A stretch of 64,000 nt of DNA from Rhodococcus triatomae (GCF_014217785.1 NZ_CP048814.1:4092001-4156000); one strand, 5' to 3'; counted from the first letter of the stretch, positions 40,204 through 50,342 are shown. Notes: generated by a model not told the origin, from the sequence alone. Made by a program: numbers and translations.

Positions 40204-40439
40204 GGGGAGGGTGTTCCTTCGTTGCGGGCTCGAACCCGGCGAGTGTACGCCAGCGCGTACTCCGGTGGCGGTGGGCGGGCAGGGCTCGGGGCCTCGGGGT
40301 GTTCCCTGATGTTTCCCCCATTTCGGCTCCGCGACGATGCCCCGGCGGCGTCGGCGTGACAGTCTCGTGGTGAGTCCTCGCGAGCCGAACGATGTGCGAC
40401 GGGGACGGTGACGGGTACCGACCGAGTGGAGGACGACAA

Positions 40440-40604
40440 ATGTTCTGGAAGATTCTTCTGGCAGTGGCGCTGATCTGGATCGCGCTGGCCTTGGTCGGTG
40501 CACTGATCAAGGGGCTGTTCTGGATCCTCGTCGTCAGTGCCGCCGTGTTCGGGCTGTACCTGTTGTTCAAGGCGATGTCCGGGAGCGAGCGAACCCACAC
40601 GTGA
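40440..40604 (+). CDS. Small two-segment membrane protein
   Basis: A 54-residue protein, almost all of it hydrophobic: two membrane segments (about residues 5-23 and 25-43) joined by a tight LIKGLF turn, with a short polar tail. The ATG follows GTGGAGGAC. I do not recognise a function. The clear ribosome-binding site and unbroken hydrophobic pattern support it as a real gene. Confidence 0.65.
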   Translation: MFWKILLAVALIWIALALVGALIKGLFWILVVSAAVFGLYLLFKAMSGSERTHT

Positions 40605-40620
40605 CGTGACGGGAGATGGG

Positions 40621-41340
40621 ATGCTCGCTCCCATGGACGCGGTACCCGAACAGTGGCAGCGCGGCGTGGTGATCGTCGCCCATCCCGACGACATCGAGTA
40701 CGGCGTGGCGGCAGCAGTCGCCCGCTGGACCGATCAGGGCAAGGACATCCGCTACGTGCTCGCCACCAGTGGTGAAGCCGGGATCGAGGGTGTGCCGCCC
40801 GAGGAGTGTGGTCCGCTGCGGGAGGACGAGGAGCGCCGGTCGGCTGCCGTCGTCGGGGTCACCCGGGTCGAGTTCCTCGGACATCCGGACGGTCGCATCG
40901 TCGCCGGCCCGGAGTTGCGCCGGGACCTGGCGGCCGCGATCCGCAGGCACCGCCCCGAGATGGTCGTGACGATGAACTTCGACGACACGTGGGGGCCCGG
41001 CCACCTCAACAGCGCCGACCATCGCGCGCTCGGTCGCAGTGTCCTCGACGCGACGGCGGACGCGGCGAACGAGTGGATCTTCCGTGACCTCGAGGAGCCT
41101 CGGTGGGCGGGTGTCCGGTGGGTGGCGGTGGCGAATCTCGACCCGAGTCACGCCGTCGACGTCACCGGGACCGTGGACCGGGCGGTGGCCTCACTCGCCG
41201 AGCACCGTCGGTACCTGGAGGCACTCGGTGACGTTCCGGTGATCGACCAGGCTCGGGCGCAACTGGATTCGGCCACCGAGGCCCTGCCGGGGTTCCCGGC
41301 CGATCGCGCGGTCGGATTCGCGCTGTACCACTTCGGCTGA
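40621..41340 (+). CDS. PIG-L family deacetylase
   Basis: A 239-residue zinc-dependent LmbE/PIG-L deacetylase. The metal motif AHPDD is in VVIVAHPDDIEYG (about residues 16-28), and the third metal His lies in HLNSADHRALG near residue 131. Relatives act on N-acetylglucosamine-inositol (MshB) or mycothiol conjugates (Mca). Here neither can be chosen: the protein is shorter than MshB and Mca, and lies outside a mycothiol cluster. The ATG at 40621 is preceded by GGGAG; an ATG 12 nt later is possible. Confidence 0.85.
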   Translation: MLAPMDAVPEQWQRGVVIVAHPDDIEYGVAAAVARWTDQGKDIRYVLATSGEAGIEGVPPEECGPLREDEERRSAAVVGVTRVEFLGHPDGRIVAGPELRRDLAAAIRRHRPEMVVTMNFDDTWGPGHLNSADHRALGRSVLDATADAANEWIFRDLEEPRWAGVRWVAVANLDPSHAVDVTGTVDRAVASLAEHRRYLEALGDVPVIDQARAQLDSATEALPGFPADRAVGFALYHFG

Positions 41341-41435
41341 CCTGCCCCGCGATCCGAGCCCGCGGGCGCCACCTCCCGGAATCCCGGAAGGATGCTCCTC
41401 TGGTCCTCGCCGGGACGCTGTGCCAGTCTGATCGC

Positions 41436-42614
41436 GTGCGCGTCGTGATCGTCGCCGGGCCCGATCCCGGACATGCCATCCCTGCCATCGCGCTGTCCTT
41501 GCGCTTTCTCGACGCCGGAGACGATCCCGTGCTGTTCACCGGCGGCCGCTGGCTCGCCCGTGGCACTGCTGCCGGTGTGGACACCCGGCTCCTGCCGGGG
41601 CTGGCCCCGCGCCCGGGAGACGACGATCTCGACGCCGGTGCCAGAATCCACGCCCGCGCCGCGTACATCTCGACGGAGCTGCTGCCCGAACTGCGCGCGG
41701 AGACGCCTGATCTCGTCGTGTCGGACATTCTCACCGCGGGTGGCGGCCTGGCCGCGGAGCGGTTGGGTGTGCCGTGGGCGGAGCTCTCTCCGCACCCCCT
41801 GTACGCGCCGTCGAAGGGGCTGCCCCCGATCGGGAGCGGTCTCGCGCCGGGGGTGGGGCTGCGTGGGCGGATGCGAGACACGATGATGCGCGCCGCCACG
41901 GCCCGGTCCATTCGTCAGGGTCTGCGGCAACGGTCCGCGGCACGTGTGGGCGTGGGTCTGCCCGCACGCGACCCCGGTCCGTCGGTCCGGCTCCTGGCGA
42001 CTCTGCCCGCACTCGAGGTGCCGCGTCCCGACTGGCCGGCGAACGCACATGTGGTGGGGCCGCTGCTGTGGGAACCGACGACCGAGGTCCTGGAACCCCC
42101 GCCGGGAGCGGAACCGCTCGTGATGATCGCCCCGTCCACGGCGTTCACCGGCGCGGAAGGGATGCTGGAGGCGGCGATCGGCGGGCTCGACGGCGCCGGG
42201 GTGCGGGTGGTCGCGTCGATTCTCGACGGCCGGCCACCGGGTGTGCCGGACTGGGTGCGGGCCGGGCTGGGCCGGCAGGACTCGATGCTCGCGGAGTCGG
42301 CGGTGGCGGTGTGTGGCGGCGGGCACGGCATGCTGGCGAAGGCGCTGCTGCACGGGGTTCCCGTGGTCACCGTGCCCGGCGGCGGTGATCAGTGGGAGCT
42401 GGCCAATCGGGCGGCGCGGCAGGGGAGCGCGGTCGTGGTGCGACCCGCGTCGGCGGACGCGCTGCGAGCCGCGGTGGAGAAGGTTCTGGGCGATCCTTCG
42501 TTCGCGGTGGCGGCTCGGGCAGCGGCGGCGACGGCCGAGCACGTGCAGGATCCGGTGCAGGTGTGCCGCAGCGTGCTCGCGGACGGGTCGGCTACCGTGG
42601 GATCGTGCGACTGA
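41436..42614 (+). CDS. GT1/MGT-like glycosyltransferase
   Basis: A 392-residue GT-B glycosyltransferase like Rv2739c, which sits at the same place before recA. The N-terminal Gly-rich loop is VIVAGPDPGHAIPAI. The C-terminal nucleotide-sugar half shows CGGGHGMLAKALLHGVPVVT (about residues 292-311) and PGGGDQWELANRA (about 313-325), typical of macrolide-type glycosyltransferases. Acceptor and sugar are unknown. The GTG start has a weak CAGTCT box upstream. The DUF3046 gene starts inside its last codons. Confidence 0.83.
   Translation: MRVVIVAGPDPGHAIPAIALSLRFLDAGDDPVLFTGGRWLARGTAAGVDTRLLPGLAPRPGDDDLDAGARIHARAAYISTELLPELRAETPDLVVSDILTAGGGLAAERLGVPWAELSPHPLYAPSKGLPPIGSGLAPGVGLRGRMRDTMMRAATARSIRQGLRQRSAARVGVGLPARDPGPSVRLLATLPALEVPRPDWPANAHVVGPLLWEPTTEVLEPPPGAEPLVMIAPSTAFTGAEGMLEAAIGGLDGAGVRVVASILDGRPPGVPDWVRAGLGRQDSMLAESAVAVCGGGHGMLAKALLHGVPVVTVPGGGDQWELANRAARQGSAVVVRPASADALRAAVEKVLGDPSFAVAARAAAATAEHVQDPVQVCRSVLADGSATVGSCD
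42593..42598 (+). promoter_or_regulatory. -10 box of the DUF3046 gene (leaderless)
   Basis: TACCGT, 6 nt before the GTG at 42605, lying inside the 3' end of the glycosyltransferase gene. Confidence 0.45.
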
Positions 42615-42799
42615 CCGAATTCCACGAACTCGTCGAGGGCGAGTTCGGCCGCCTGCGTGGCGAATCGTTGCTGGTCGACCATGTGATGCAGCGCCTGGGT
42701 GGGATGACCGCCGCGGAGGCCATCGAGGCTGGGCGCGAACCCCGCGAGGTATGGCGGGAACTGTGCGCGGAGTTCGATGTGCCCCCGCAGCGGCGTTAG
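42605..42799 (+). CDS. DUF3046 small protein
   Basis: A 64-residue DUF3046 protein (Rv2738c position), always found before recA in mycolic-acid actinomycetes. It is soluble and acidic, with VRLTEFHELVEGEFG at the N-terminus and EVWRELCAEFDVP at the C-terminus. The function is unknown. It overlaps the glycosyltransferase by 10 bp. Its last codons run into an 18-bp tandem repeat. Confidence 0.85.
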   Translation: MRLTEFHELVEGEFGRLRGESLLVDHVMQRLGGMTAAEAIEAGREPREVWRELCAEFDVPPQRR

Positions 42800-42858
42800 G
42801 AACGGCAGCGGCGTTAGGAACGACAGCGGCGCCAGGAACGACAGCGGCGCCGGAACCG
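42787..42858. repeat. 18-bp tandem repeat, about four copies
   Basis: Units start at 42787, 42805, 42823 and 42841, the core being GCAGCGGCGTTAGGAACG. The first two are identical; the third and fourth differ at a few positions. The array begins in the last codons of DUF3046, whose TAG stop is inside unit 1, and extends into the recA upstream region. Confidence 0.85.
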
Positions 42859-42928
42859 GCTGCGGCGGGAACGCGGAGGGTGGATCCGGAGAACGTTCCG
42901 GCGTGTCGCCGCCCCGAACACCATGATC

Positions 42929-42940
42929 GAACACACGTTC
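42929..42940. promoter_or_regulatory. LexA (SOS) box of recA
   Basis: GAACACACGTTC, an exact match to the actinobacterial SOS box GAAC-N4-GTTC (extended TCGAACACACGTTCG). It lies 4 nt upstream of a TACACT -10 box (42944-42949), where bound LexA would block RNA polymerase. Confidence 0.9.
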
Positions 42941-42943
42941 GCT

Positions 42944-42949
42944 TACACT
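42944..42949 (+). promoter_or_regulatory. LexA-controlled -10 box of recA
   Basis: TACACT immediately downstream of the LexA box; it gives a leader of about 105 nt. Confidence 0.6.
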
Positions 42950-42971
42950 GGGGTCGTTCGCTGGTCCCGGG

Positions 42972-42994
42972 TTGTCGGTGCCTGGATCTAACCT
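42972..42994 (+). promoter_or_regulatory. RecA-NDp (PafBC-type) promoter of recA
   Basis: TTGTCGGTG - 8 nt - TAACCT matches the mycobacterial LexA-independent DNA-damage promoter TTGTCRGTG-N8-TANNNT exactly. In mycobacteria this class is activated by PafBC; the same is inferred here. Confidence 0.88.
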
Positions 42995-43060
42995 ACGGGC
43001 ACAACATCGGAACACCGAAACACGCGGACGAGAGCGTGAGACTCGAGAATGGGGACGACG

Positions 43061-44104
<1,044 letters not shown>

Positions 44105-44111
44105 GCCGCTG

Positions 44112-44606
44112 GTGCGTCCCGAGGGAGAGGGTGGCACCGAGGCGCAGGCCAAGGAGATCTGCCTGCGCCTCTTGGCCGATCGTGCCCGTAGCCGCGGGGA
44201 GCTGGCCGATCGTCTGCGTCGCCGGGAGTTCGCGCCGGACGTCGTGGACCGTGTCCTGGACCGTCTCACCGAGGTCGGTCTGATCGACGACGCCGACTTC
44301 GCCCGTGAATGGGTTCGTTCACGGCACACCTACTCGGGCAAGGGTAAGCGGGCACTCGCCGTGGAGCTCCGACGCAAGGGCATCGGCCCGGACGATGCGG
44401 CGCAAGCGCTCGACCTCATCGACCGGGAGGACGAGCGGGCCCGCGCCGGTGAACTCGTGGACAGGAAGCTGCGGTCCGTCTCGCTCGACGATCGGGAGAA
44501 GGCCACCCGTCGGCTGGTCGGGATGCTGGCGCGCCGCGGATTCCCTCCGGGAATGTGCTACGAGGTGGTCAAGGAGCGGATCGGGGAGATCGACCCCCCG
44601 AGGTGA
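44112..44606 (+). CDS. recX: Regulatory protein RecX
   Basis: A 164-residue RecX that binds and restrains RecA filaments. It has the usual three-helix repeats: AKEICLRLLADRARSRGELA, RLTEVGLIDDADFAREWV and RKGIGPDDAAQALDLI. The GTG start lies 8 nt after the recA stop, so the two are co-transcribed and share the damage-responsive promoters. Length is normal. Confidence 0.94.
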   Translation: MRPEGEGGTEAQAKEICLRLLADRARSRGELADRLRRREFAPDVVDRVLDRLTEVGLIDDADFAREWVRSRHTYSGKGKRALAVELRRKGIGPDDAAQALDLIDREDERARAGELVDRKLRSVSLDDREKATRRLVGMLARRGFPPGMCYEVVKERIGEIDPPR

Positions 44607-44618
44607 GCTAGCGGATCG

Positions 44619-44638
44619 GGTGCCAGGAGCGCGGCACC
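44619..44638. terminator. Small hairpin between recX and the P-loop kinase gene
   Basis: GGTGCC-N8-GGCACC in the 34-bp convergent gap. It is weak but correctly placed to end both transcripts. Confidence 0.45.
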
Positions 44639-44640
44639 AG

Positions 44641-45162
44641 CTAGTCGTTGTCCACGATCAGGTTCGCCCGTTCCCGGGTTCGTTCCCGCGCGAACAGGGC
44701 CTGCTCGTCGTAGGCCCACTGTTGTGCGTGTGCACGGTAGGTACTCCAATCGCCTCGTTGTTCGAGCCGCCGGCGTCGGACGGACTCGTCGGCCTCGACC
44801 CACAGGATCGTCGAGTACGCCCAGTCCAGAGATTCCCGCGCCGCGCCGCAGCCCTCCACGATCAGGACACCGGACGGGGCCTGCTCGTGCCACTCCGCGT
44901 ACTCGCCTGTGGCCCAGTCGAACCGCCGCCACCGGACGGGAGCTCCCGTCGCCAGCGGCTCGACCACCCACCGGTGTAGCCGGCGCTCCGACGTCTCCAG
45001 CCCGGACCATCCCTCGTACAGATCGTCCATCCGGATCAGCGAAGCCCCCAACAGGGGAACGAGCGAGTCGGCGAGGGAGCTCTTGCCCGACCCCGACCTC
45101 CCGTCCACGGCGACCAGGCGAGTGTCCCCGACGCGTGGCGGGCGCGCGCGGACGAACGCCAC
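44641..45162 (-). CDS. P-loop uridine kinase-like protein
   Basis: A 173-residue P-loop kinase of the uridine/cytidine kinase superfamily. Walker A is DGRSGSGKSS (about residues 20-29), RMDDLYEGW (about 44-52) resembles the substrate loop, and GVLIVEGCGAA (near 97-107) the Walker B strand. It is shorter than true uridine kinases and the substrate is unknown. The GTG start lies 30 nt after gluD in the same direction, so it may be the last gene of the glu operon. Confidence 0.78.
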   Translation of the reverse strand: MAFVRARPPRVGDTRLVAVDGRSGSGKSSLADSLVPLLGASLIRMDDLYEGWSGLETSERRLHRWVVEPLATGAPVRWRRFDWATGEYAEWHEQAPSGVLIVEGCGAARESLDWAYSTILWVEADESVRRRRLEQRGDWSTYRAHAQQWAYDEQALFARERTRERANLIVDND

Positions 45163-45192
45163 GATCTCGTGCAGGGCGTGATCGTCCAGTGG

Positions 45193-46098
45193 TCAGCTCC
45201 GCTTGTCGGTGATGTCCATGCCCGGCACCGCGGCATCGGGGAGCGCGAGAGGTACCGCGGCGGCACCACCCTTGCGCCGCCGCCCGGCGCGCAGGCGCTT
45301 CTCCAGGCGGGTCGCGGCGTAGGTGAGTGTCGAGTTGAGAACGATCATGATGATCGCGACCACGATCAGAGCCGGCAGATAGTTGCTGTAGAACGCACCC
45401 AACTGCTGGCCGGAGCGGACCACTTCGACGTAGCCGATGAGGTAGCCGAGTGCGGAGTCCTTCAGCGCCACCACCATCTGCGAGATGATCGCCGGGAGCA
45501 TCGCCGTGACCGCCTGCGGCAGCAGGATGGTGCGCATGATCTGGCCCTTGCGCATGCCCAGAGCCATCGCGGCCTCGGTCTGGCCCTTCGGGAGAGACTT
45601 GATGCCCGCACGGACGATCTCGGCGATCACCGAGCCGTTGTAGAGCGTGAGGCCCACGATCACCGCGGCCAATGCCAGGTATTGGGACTGGAACACGCGG
45701 TACTCGGCGAACACCTGGTAGGCGAAGATCATCAGGATCAGCACCGGAATCGCCCGGAAGAGCTCCACGATGGTGCCCGACACGATCCGGATCACCCGGT
45801 GCTCGGAGAGCCGGGCGATGCCGAGCACGGCACCGAGGATCAGTGCCAGCACGATCGACACGGCGGCCGCGACGAGGGTGCCTCGGATACCGGGCAGCAG
45901 ATACGTGGTCCACGACGTCGACTCGAGGAACGGATCCCATTTGTCGCCGGTGAGCTGGCCCTGTTCGTCCAGCGCGCGATACACGAGGAAGCCGAGCCCG
46001 ACGAGCAGCACCACGACGATCACCGAGAACGACCGATAGATGGCGCGGGCGCGGGGACCGGGGGCGTCGTAGAGGACGGTGGCGGCGGGAGATCTCAT
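45193..46098 (-). CDS. gluD: Glutamate ABC transporter permease GluD
   Basis: A 301-residue permease of the His/Glu/Gln (HAAT) family, with about five to six membrane segments and the EAA loop [20 protein letters not shown] (about residues 170-189). [14 protein letters not shown] lies near 114. The Lys/Arg-rich tail is typical of GluD. The ATG overlaps the gluC stop (ATGA). It acts with GluC, GluB and GluA to import glutamate as in Corynebacterium. Confidence 0.93.
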   Translation of the reverse strand: MRSPAATVLYDAPGPRARAIYRSFSVIVVVLLVGLGFLVYRALDEQGQLTGDKWDPFLESTSWTTYLLPGIRGTLVAAAVSIVLALILGAVLGIARLSEHRVIRIVSGTIVELFRAIPVLILMIFAYQVFAEYRVFQSQYLALAAVIVGLTLYNGSVIAEIVRAGIKSLPKGQTEAAMALGMRKGQIMRTILLPQAVTAMLPAIISQMVVALKDSALGYLIGYVEVVRSGQQLGAFYSNYLPALIVVAIIMIVLNSTLTYAATRLEKRLRAGRRRKGGAAAVPLALPDAAVPGMDITDKRS

Positions 46099-46775
46099 CG
46101 GGCGACCTCGAATCGCTTGCTCAGGTAGCCGAAGAGCAGGCCCATCGGCAGGGTCAGGAGAACGAAACCGAGCGCGAAGATGCCGCCGACGACGAAGATC
46201 GCCGCCTCGTTCTCGATCATCGTCTTCATCAGCAGTGACGCCTCGGCGACGCCGATCACCGAGGCGATCGTGGTGTTCTTGGTGAGCGCGATGAGCACGC
46301 TGCCCAGGGGAGCGGTCACGGCGCGGAACGCCTGCGGGAGCACGATCAGCCGCAGGTTCTGGGAGAACGTCAGCCCCAGGGACCGGCCGGCCTCGGACTG
46401 GCCGACGTGCACGGTGTTGATGCCGGAACGGAGGGACTCGCAGACGAATGCCGCCGTGTAGACGCTCAGGCCGAGGACGGCGAGCCGAAAGTTGTTGTCC
46501 ACGAAGAATGTCGGCGAGTCCTGTTGGGCCAGCGCCACGCCCATCGTCTGGAACAGCCCGAACGAGCAGAAGATGATGATCAGCGTGAGCGGCGTGTTGC
46601 GGAAGATCGTCACGTAGGTGGCCGCGACCGCGCGTGCGACCGGAATGGGGGAGACCCGCATCGCGGCGAGGACGGTGCCGATGACGAGGGCGCCGACGCC
46701 CGACAGCGCGGTGAGCTTGACGGTCATCCAGAACGCGTCGAGCAACTGCTGGTCGTACTTGCTCAGTAGGTCCAC
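46095..46775 (-). CDS. gluC: Glutamate ABC transporter permease GluC
   Basis: A 226-residue HAAT permease, close in sequence to corynebacterial Glu[54 protein letters not shown] and [20 protein letters not shown] are all visible. The EAA loop is [21 protein letters not shown] prefer the GTG at 46775 with GAGGTTGG before it; a TTG at 46802 would add nine residues. A strong hairpin separates it from gluB. Confidence 0.93.
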   Translation of the reverse strand: MDLLSKYDQQLLDAFWMTVKLTALSGVGALVIGTVLAAMRVSPIPVARAVAATYVTIFRNTPLTLIIIFCSFGLFQTMGVALAQQDSPTFFVDNNFRLAVLGLSVYTAAFVCESLRSGINTVHVGQSEAGRSLGLTFSQNLRLIVLPQAFRAVTAPLGSVLIALTKNTTIASVIGVAEASLLMKTMIENEAAIFVVGGIFALGFVLLTLPMGLLFGYLSKRFEVAR

Positions 46776-46818
46776 GTACCAACCTCGAGTGAGAAGGGCC
46801 AACCCCGAAGGAGAGGGG

Positions 46819-46854
46819 CCGGGGTCCGGTCGACGGAACGTCGGCCGGACCCCG
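46819..46854. terminator. Strong intercistronic hairpin between gluB and gluC
   Basis: The arms CCGGGGTCCGG and CCGGACCCCGG enclose an inner CGACG-GAA-CGTCG stem, about 16 bp in all. Between genes of one operon it probably attenuates readthrough or protects the gluB mRNA 3' end, giving more binding protein than permease. Confidence 0.75.
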
Positions 46855-46862
46855 GCGGGGTG

Positions 46863-47696
46863 CTAGTAGCGGTCGACGGTGGGCGGCTCGGGGAGCGGGA
46901 AGCCGGACGGGCCGACCGTCTCCTCGAAAGCGTTCGCCCACGACCCGTCCGCGATCATCTCCTCGATCGCGTCGTTGATCTTGGTGCGAGTCTCGTCGTC
47001 GCCCCTGGCCAGGCCGATGCCGTACTGCTCCTCCGTGAAGGACTCGCCGACGACCTCGAGCTCACCCGGGTACTGCGCCGCGTAGCCGGCGAGAATGATG
47101 TCGTCGGTCGTCAGCGCATCGACGGTTCCGTTGCGCAGTGCCTCCACGCAGGCGCTGTAGGTGTCGAACTCCTGGAGCTGGACGTCCTGCGCGTAGGTGT
47201 CCTTGACGTTCTGCGCCGGGGTGGACCCCGTCACCGAGCACAGCTTCTTTCCGTTGTTCAGGGACTCGGGGCCGGTGATGTCGGTGCTGTCCGAACGGAC
47301 GAGGAGCGACTGACCGGCGATGAAGTACGGTCCCGCGAAGTCCACCTTCTCCTTGCGGGCGTCGGTGATCGAGTACGTGGCGACGACGTAGTCCACCTCA
47401 CCGTTCTGGATCAGGGTCTCCCGCTGCGCCGACGGCGCTTCCCGGAAGGTGATGTTCTCGGGCGCGACACCGAGCTTCTCGCCCACGTACTTCGCGACCT
47501 CGACGTCGAAGCCGCTGAAGGTGCCGTCCGGGTTACGGAGCCCGAGACCGGGCTGATCGAACTTGATACCGACGGTGAGCTGACCGGATGCGGCGCTCTC
47601 CGAGGCACTGCGCTCCTCCCCGCCGCCACACGCCGAGGCGATCGCGGCCACCGCGAGTGCGCCGATTCCCACACGAATCGAACGGTTGATCCTCAT
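46863..47696 (-). CDS. gluB: Glutamate-binding lipoprotein GluB
   Basis: A 277-residue extracytoplasmic solute-binding protein. The signal peptide ends in a lipobox, AAIASAC (lipid Cys at about residue 23), followed by a [11 protein letters not shown] linker. The binding fold shows the family motif [15 protein letters not shown] (about 62-76) and [22 protein letters not shown] (broken as [10 protein letters not shown] then [12 protein letters not shown]). GGAAGGA precedes the ATG. It delivers glutamate to GluCD. Confidence 0.94.
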   Translation of the reverse strand: MRINRSIRVGIGALAVAAIASACGGGEERSASESAASGQLTVGIKFDQPGLGLRNPDGTFSGFDVEVAKYVGEKLGVAPENITFREAPSAQRETLIQNGEVDYVVATYSITDARKEKVDFAGPYFIAGQSLLVRSDSTDITGPESLNNGKKLCSVTGSTPAQNVKDTYAQDVQLQEFDTYSACVEALRNGTVDALTTDDIILAGYAAQYPGELEVVGESFTEEQYGIGLARGDDETRTKINDAIEEMIADGSWANAFEETVGPSGFPLPEPPTVDRY

Positions 47697-47787
47697 CGAG
47701 TTCCTTCCTCTGTCCTGCTGGGTTCGGTGTCCGCCACCGGATCGGGCCGGGGCGAGTGCCCTGCCGTGTCGTGGCAGGGCGACGGTG

Positions 47788-48570
47788 TCAGTGGCTGAGA
47801 ATCTTGCCGAGGAAGTCCTTCGCCCGGTCGGACCTCGGATTCGTGAAGAACGTCTCGGGTTCGGTGTCCTCGACGATCTGCCCGTCCGCCATGAACAGCA
47901 CGCGGTCGCCCGCGCGGCGCGCGAAGCCCATCTCGTGCGTGACGACGACCATGGTCATACCTTCCTTGGCGAGGGACGTCATGACGTCGAGCACCTCCTG
48001 GACCATCTCCGGATCGAGTGCCGACGTCGGCTCGTCGAACAACATCACCTTGGGGTTCATGGCCAGGGCGCGTGCGATCGCGACCCGCTGCTGCTGGCCG
48101 CCCGACAACTGCGCCGGGTACTTGTCCGCCTGGTTGGCGATCCCGACCCGTTCGAGGAGAGCGAACGCCGACTCCTTGGCCGCGGCCTCCTTCATCCTGC
48201 GCACCTTCATCGGGGCGAGCATGACGTTCTCGAGGATCGTCTTGTGCGCGAAGAGATTGAACGACTGGAACACCATCCCCACATCGGCTCGCAGTGCGGC
48301 GAGGGCCTTGCCCTCGGCGGGAAGGACCTTGCCGTCGACGGCGATCGTTCCCGAATCGATGGGCTCGAGGCGGTTGATGGTCCGGCAGAGGGTGGACTTG
48401 CCGGATCCGGAAGGTCCGACCACGATCACGACCTGTCCGCGCGGAACCTCGATCGTGATGTTCTGGAGAACGTGCAGCGGACCGAACGTCTTCTCGACCG
48501 CTGTCATGGAGATCATCGAGGGGGTCGCGCCCGTCGTGGCAGCGGGTCCGGCGTCGTCGGCGTGCGTCAT
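47788..48570 (-). CDS. gluA: Glutamate ABC transporter ATPase GluA
   Basis: A 260-residue polar amino-acid ABC ATPase. Walker A is GPSGSGKST (about residues 52-60), the Q-loop region [12 protein letters not shown], signature [14 protein letters not shown] (about 155-168) and Walker [13 protein letters not shown] (about 174-185). The ATG at 48570 has TAAGGT 8 nt upstream, so the operon may start leaderless; an internal ATG near residue 19 would give the more usual family start. It is the first gene of gluA-B-C-D. Confidence 0.94.
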   Translation of the reverse strand: MTHADDAGPAATTGATPSMISMTAVEKTFGPLHVLQNITIEVPRGQVVIVVGPSGSGKSTLCRTINRLEPIDSGTIAVDGKVLPAEGKALAALRADVGMVFQSFNLFAHKTILENVMLAPMKVRRMKEAAAKESAFALLERVGIANQADKYPAQLSGGQQQRVAIARALAMNPKVMLFDEPTSALDPEMVQEVLDVMTSLAKEGMTMVVVTHEMGFARRAGDRVLFMADGQIVEDTEPETFFTNPRSDRAKDFLGKILSH

Positions 48571-48578
48571 AGTCGATG

Positions 48579-48584
48579 ACCTTA
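48579..48584 (-). promoter_or_regulatory. -10 box of gluA
   Basis: TAAGGT on the minus strand, 8 nt before the ATG at 48570. Confidence 0.5.
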
Positions 48585-48633
48585 TGTGGTGTGGTCCCGC
48601 ATTCTGACTATTTGGTCCGCGAAATACTGCGAT

Positions 48634-48657
48634 GTCACGGAAACTTTACGGAAATCA
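48634..48657 (-). promoter_or_regulatory. Candidate GlnR site upstream of gluABCD
   Basis: AC-N9-AC is present (AC at 48637-48638 and 48648-48649) within two ACGGAAA direct repeats, about 65 nt upstream of gluA. It fits the AC-N9-AC core reported for mycobacterial GlnR, the nitrogen regulator. The pattern is short, so chance occurrence is possible. Confidence 0.3.
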
Positions 48658-48771
48658 CGCGCCGTCACCGACGGGCCGGAAGGAGGCGGCGAGCCGGCTC
48701 GGGTGAACCAGGCATCTCGTCGTCGCCCGCGACGGTGCCCGGCCAGGTCCCGGACGGTTTGCCCTGCGCCG

Positions 48772-48777
48772 TACCCT
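48772..48777 (+). promoter_or_regulatory. -10 box of miaB (leaderless)
   Basis: TACCCT, 7 nt before the GTG at 48785. Confidence 0.55.
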
Positions 48778-48784
48778 GTACTAC

Positions 48785-50342
48785 GTGGACACGATCGACC
48801 AGCAGGCAGGGCACGGCGACGCGGCCGAGGCCGGGACGAAGGCCCCGGTGCGCCGCTACGAGGTACGCACCTACGGCTGCCAGATGAACGTGCACGATTC
48901 CGAGCGGTTGTCCGGCCTGCTCGAGGACGCCGGGTACACGAAGGCGGCAGCGGGGGAGGACCCGGACCTGGTCGTGTTCAACACGTGCGCGGTCCGGGAG
49001 AACGCCGACAACAAGCTCTACGGCAATCTCAGTCATCTCGCACCGGCCAAGGAGCGCAACCCCGACCTGCAGATCGCGGTCGGTGGATGCCTGGCACAGA
49101 AGGACCGCGACACCGTCGTGAAGAAGGCGCCGTACGTGGACGTCGTGTTCGGGACACACAACATCGGTGCGCTCCCCGCACTCCTCGACCGGGCGCGCCA
49201 CAACCAGCGGGCCGAGGTCGAGATCCTCGACTCGCTGGAGGCATTTCCCTCGACGCTGCCCGCCAAGCGCGAGTCCGCGTACGCGGGGTGGGTGTCGATC
49301 TCGGTCGGATGCAACAACACCTGCACGTTCTGCATCGTTCCCTCGCTGCGCGGCAAGGAGGTCGACCGGCGTCCCGGCGACATCCTCGCGGAAGTGCAGG
49401 CGCTCGTCGACGAAGGTGTCGCCGAGGTGACCCTGCTCGGGCAGAACGTCAACTCCTACGGCGTGTCCTTCGCCGATCCGGAGATGCCCCGTAGTCGCGG
49501 CGCCTTCGCCGACCTGCTGCGCGCGTGCGGGAAGATCGAGGGCCTCGAACGGGTCCGTTTCACGTCCCCCCCACCCGGCCGAGTTCACCGACGACGTCAT
49601 CGACGCGATGGCCGAGACCCCCAACGTGTGCCCGCAGTTGCACATGCCGCTGCAATCCGGTTCGGACCGCGTCCTCAAGGCGATGCGCCGCTCCTACCGG
49701 AAGACGAAGTTCCTGGGAATCATCGAGAAGGTGCGTGCGGCCATGCCGCACGCGGCGATCACCACCGACATCATCGTGGGCTTCCCCGGGGAGACCGAGG
49801 AGGACTTCCAGGACACGCTCGACGTCGTGCGGCGGGCCCGCTTCACCAGTGCCTTCACCTTCCAGTACTCGAAGCGTCCCGGCACCCCCGCCGCGGAGAT
49901 GGACGGGCAGCTGCCCAAGGCGGTGGTCCAGGAGCGGTACGAGCGGCTCATCGCGCTGCAGGAACAGATCACGTTGGAGGCGAACCGGGCGCTGGTGGGC
50001 ACCGAGGTCGAACTGCTCGTCACGGCGGGCGACGGTCGCAAGAACCACGAGACGTCGCGGTCCAGCGGACGCGCGCGCGACGGCCGGCTGGTGCATTTCC
50101 GGCCCGAGGGCAACCTCGACGGTGAGATCCGGCCCGGCGACGTGGTGACGATCGTGGTCAGCGGCGCGGCCCCGCACCACCTCGTCGCCGACACCCCGGT
50201 CCTCACACATCGACGCACCCGCGCGGGCGATTCGTTCGAACGTGGGATCACCCCCAAGACACCACCGATCGGTGTGGGTCTGGGCCTGCCGCGGATCGGC
50301 GCGCCCGAACCCCTGCCAGTACAGATGGGATGCAGCGCATGA
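48785..50342 (+). pseudogene. miaB: MiaB tRNA methylthiotransferase, frameshifted
   Basis: A radical-SAM enzyme that adds the 2-methylthio group to i6A37 of tRNA, partner of MiaA in this window. The N-terminal cluster Cys are in [15 protein letters not shown] and GGCLAQK. The radical-SAM CxxxCxxC is GCNNTCTFC. The first frame is normal up to VRFTSP near 49568, where seven Cs (49566-49572) stand where six are needed to read TSPHPAEF. The rest (from [12 protein letters not shown] to a TRAM-like tail ending PVQMGCSA, stop 50342) is intact in the +1 frame. With one C removed the protein would be about 518 residues, full length. A sequencing error or a real slip-strand mutation are both possible; unrepaired translation stops at 50125 with a nonsense tail. 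Confidence 0.92.

Noticed and set aside
40215-40240. tRNA T-arm-like GGCTCGAACCCG near the bioY start
   Set aside because: There is no acceptor, D or anticodon arm around it on either strand and no CCA-ready end. It is a short chance hairpin that yields the familiar false peptide GFEPATK.
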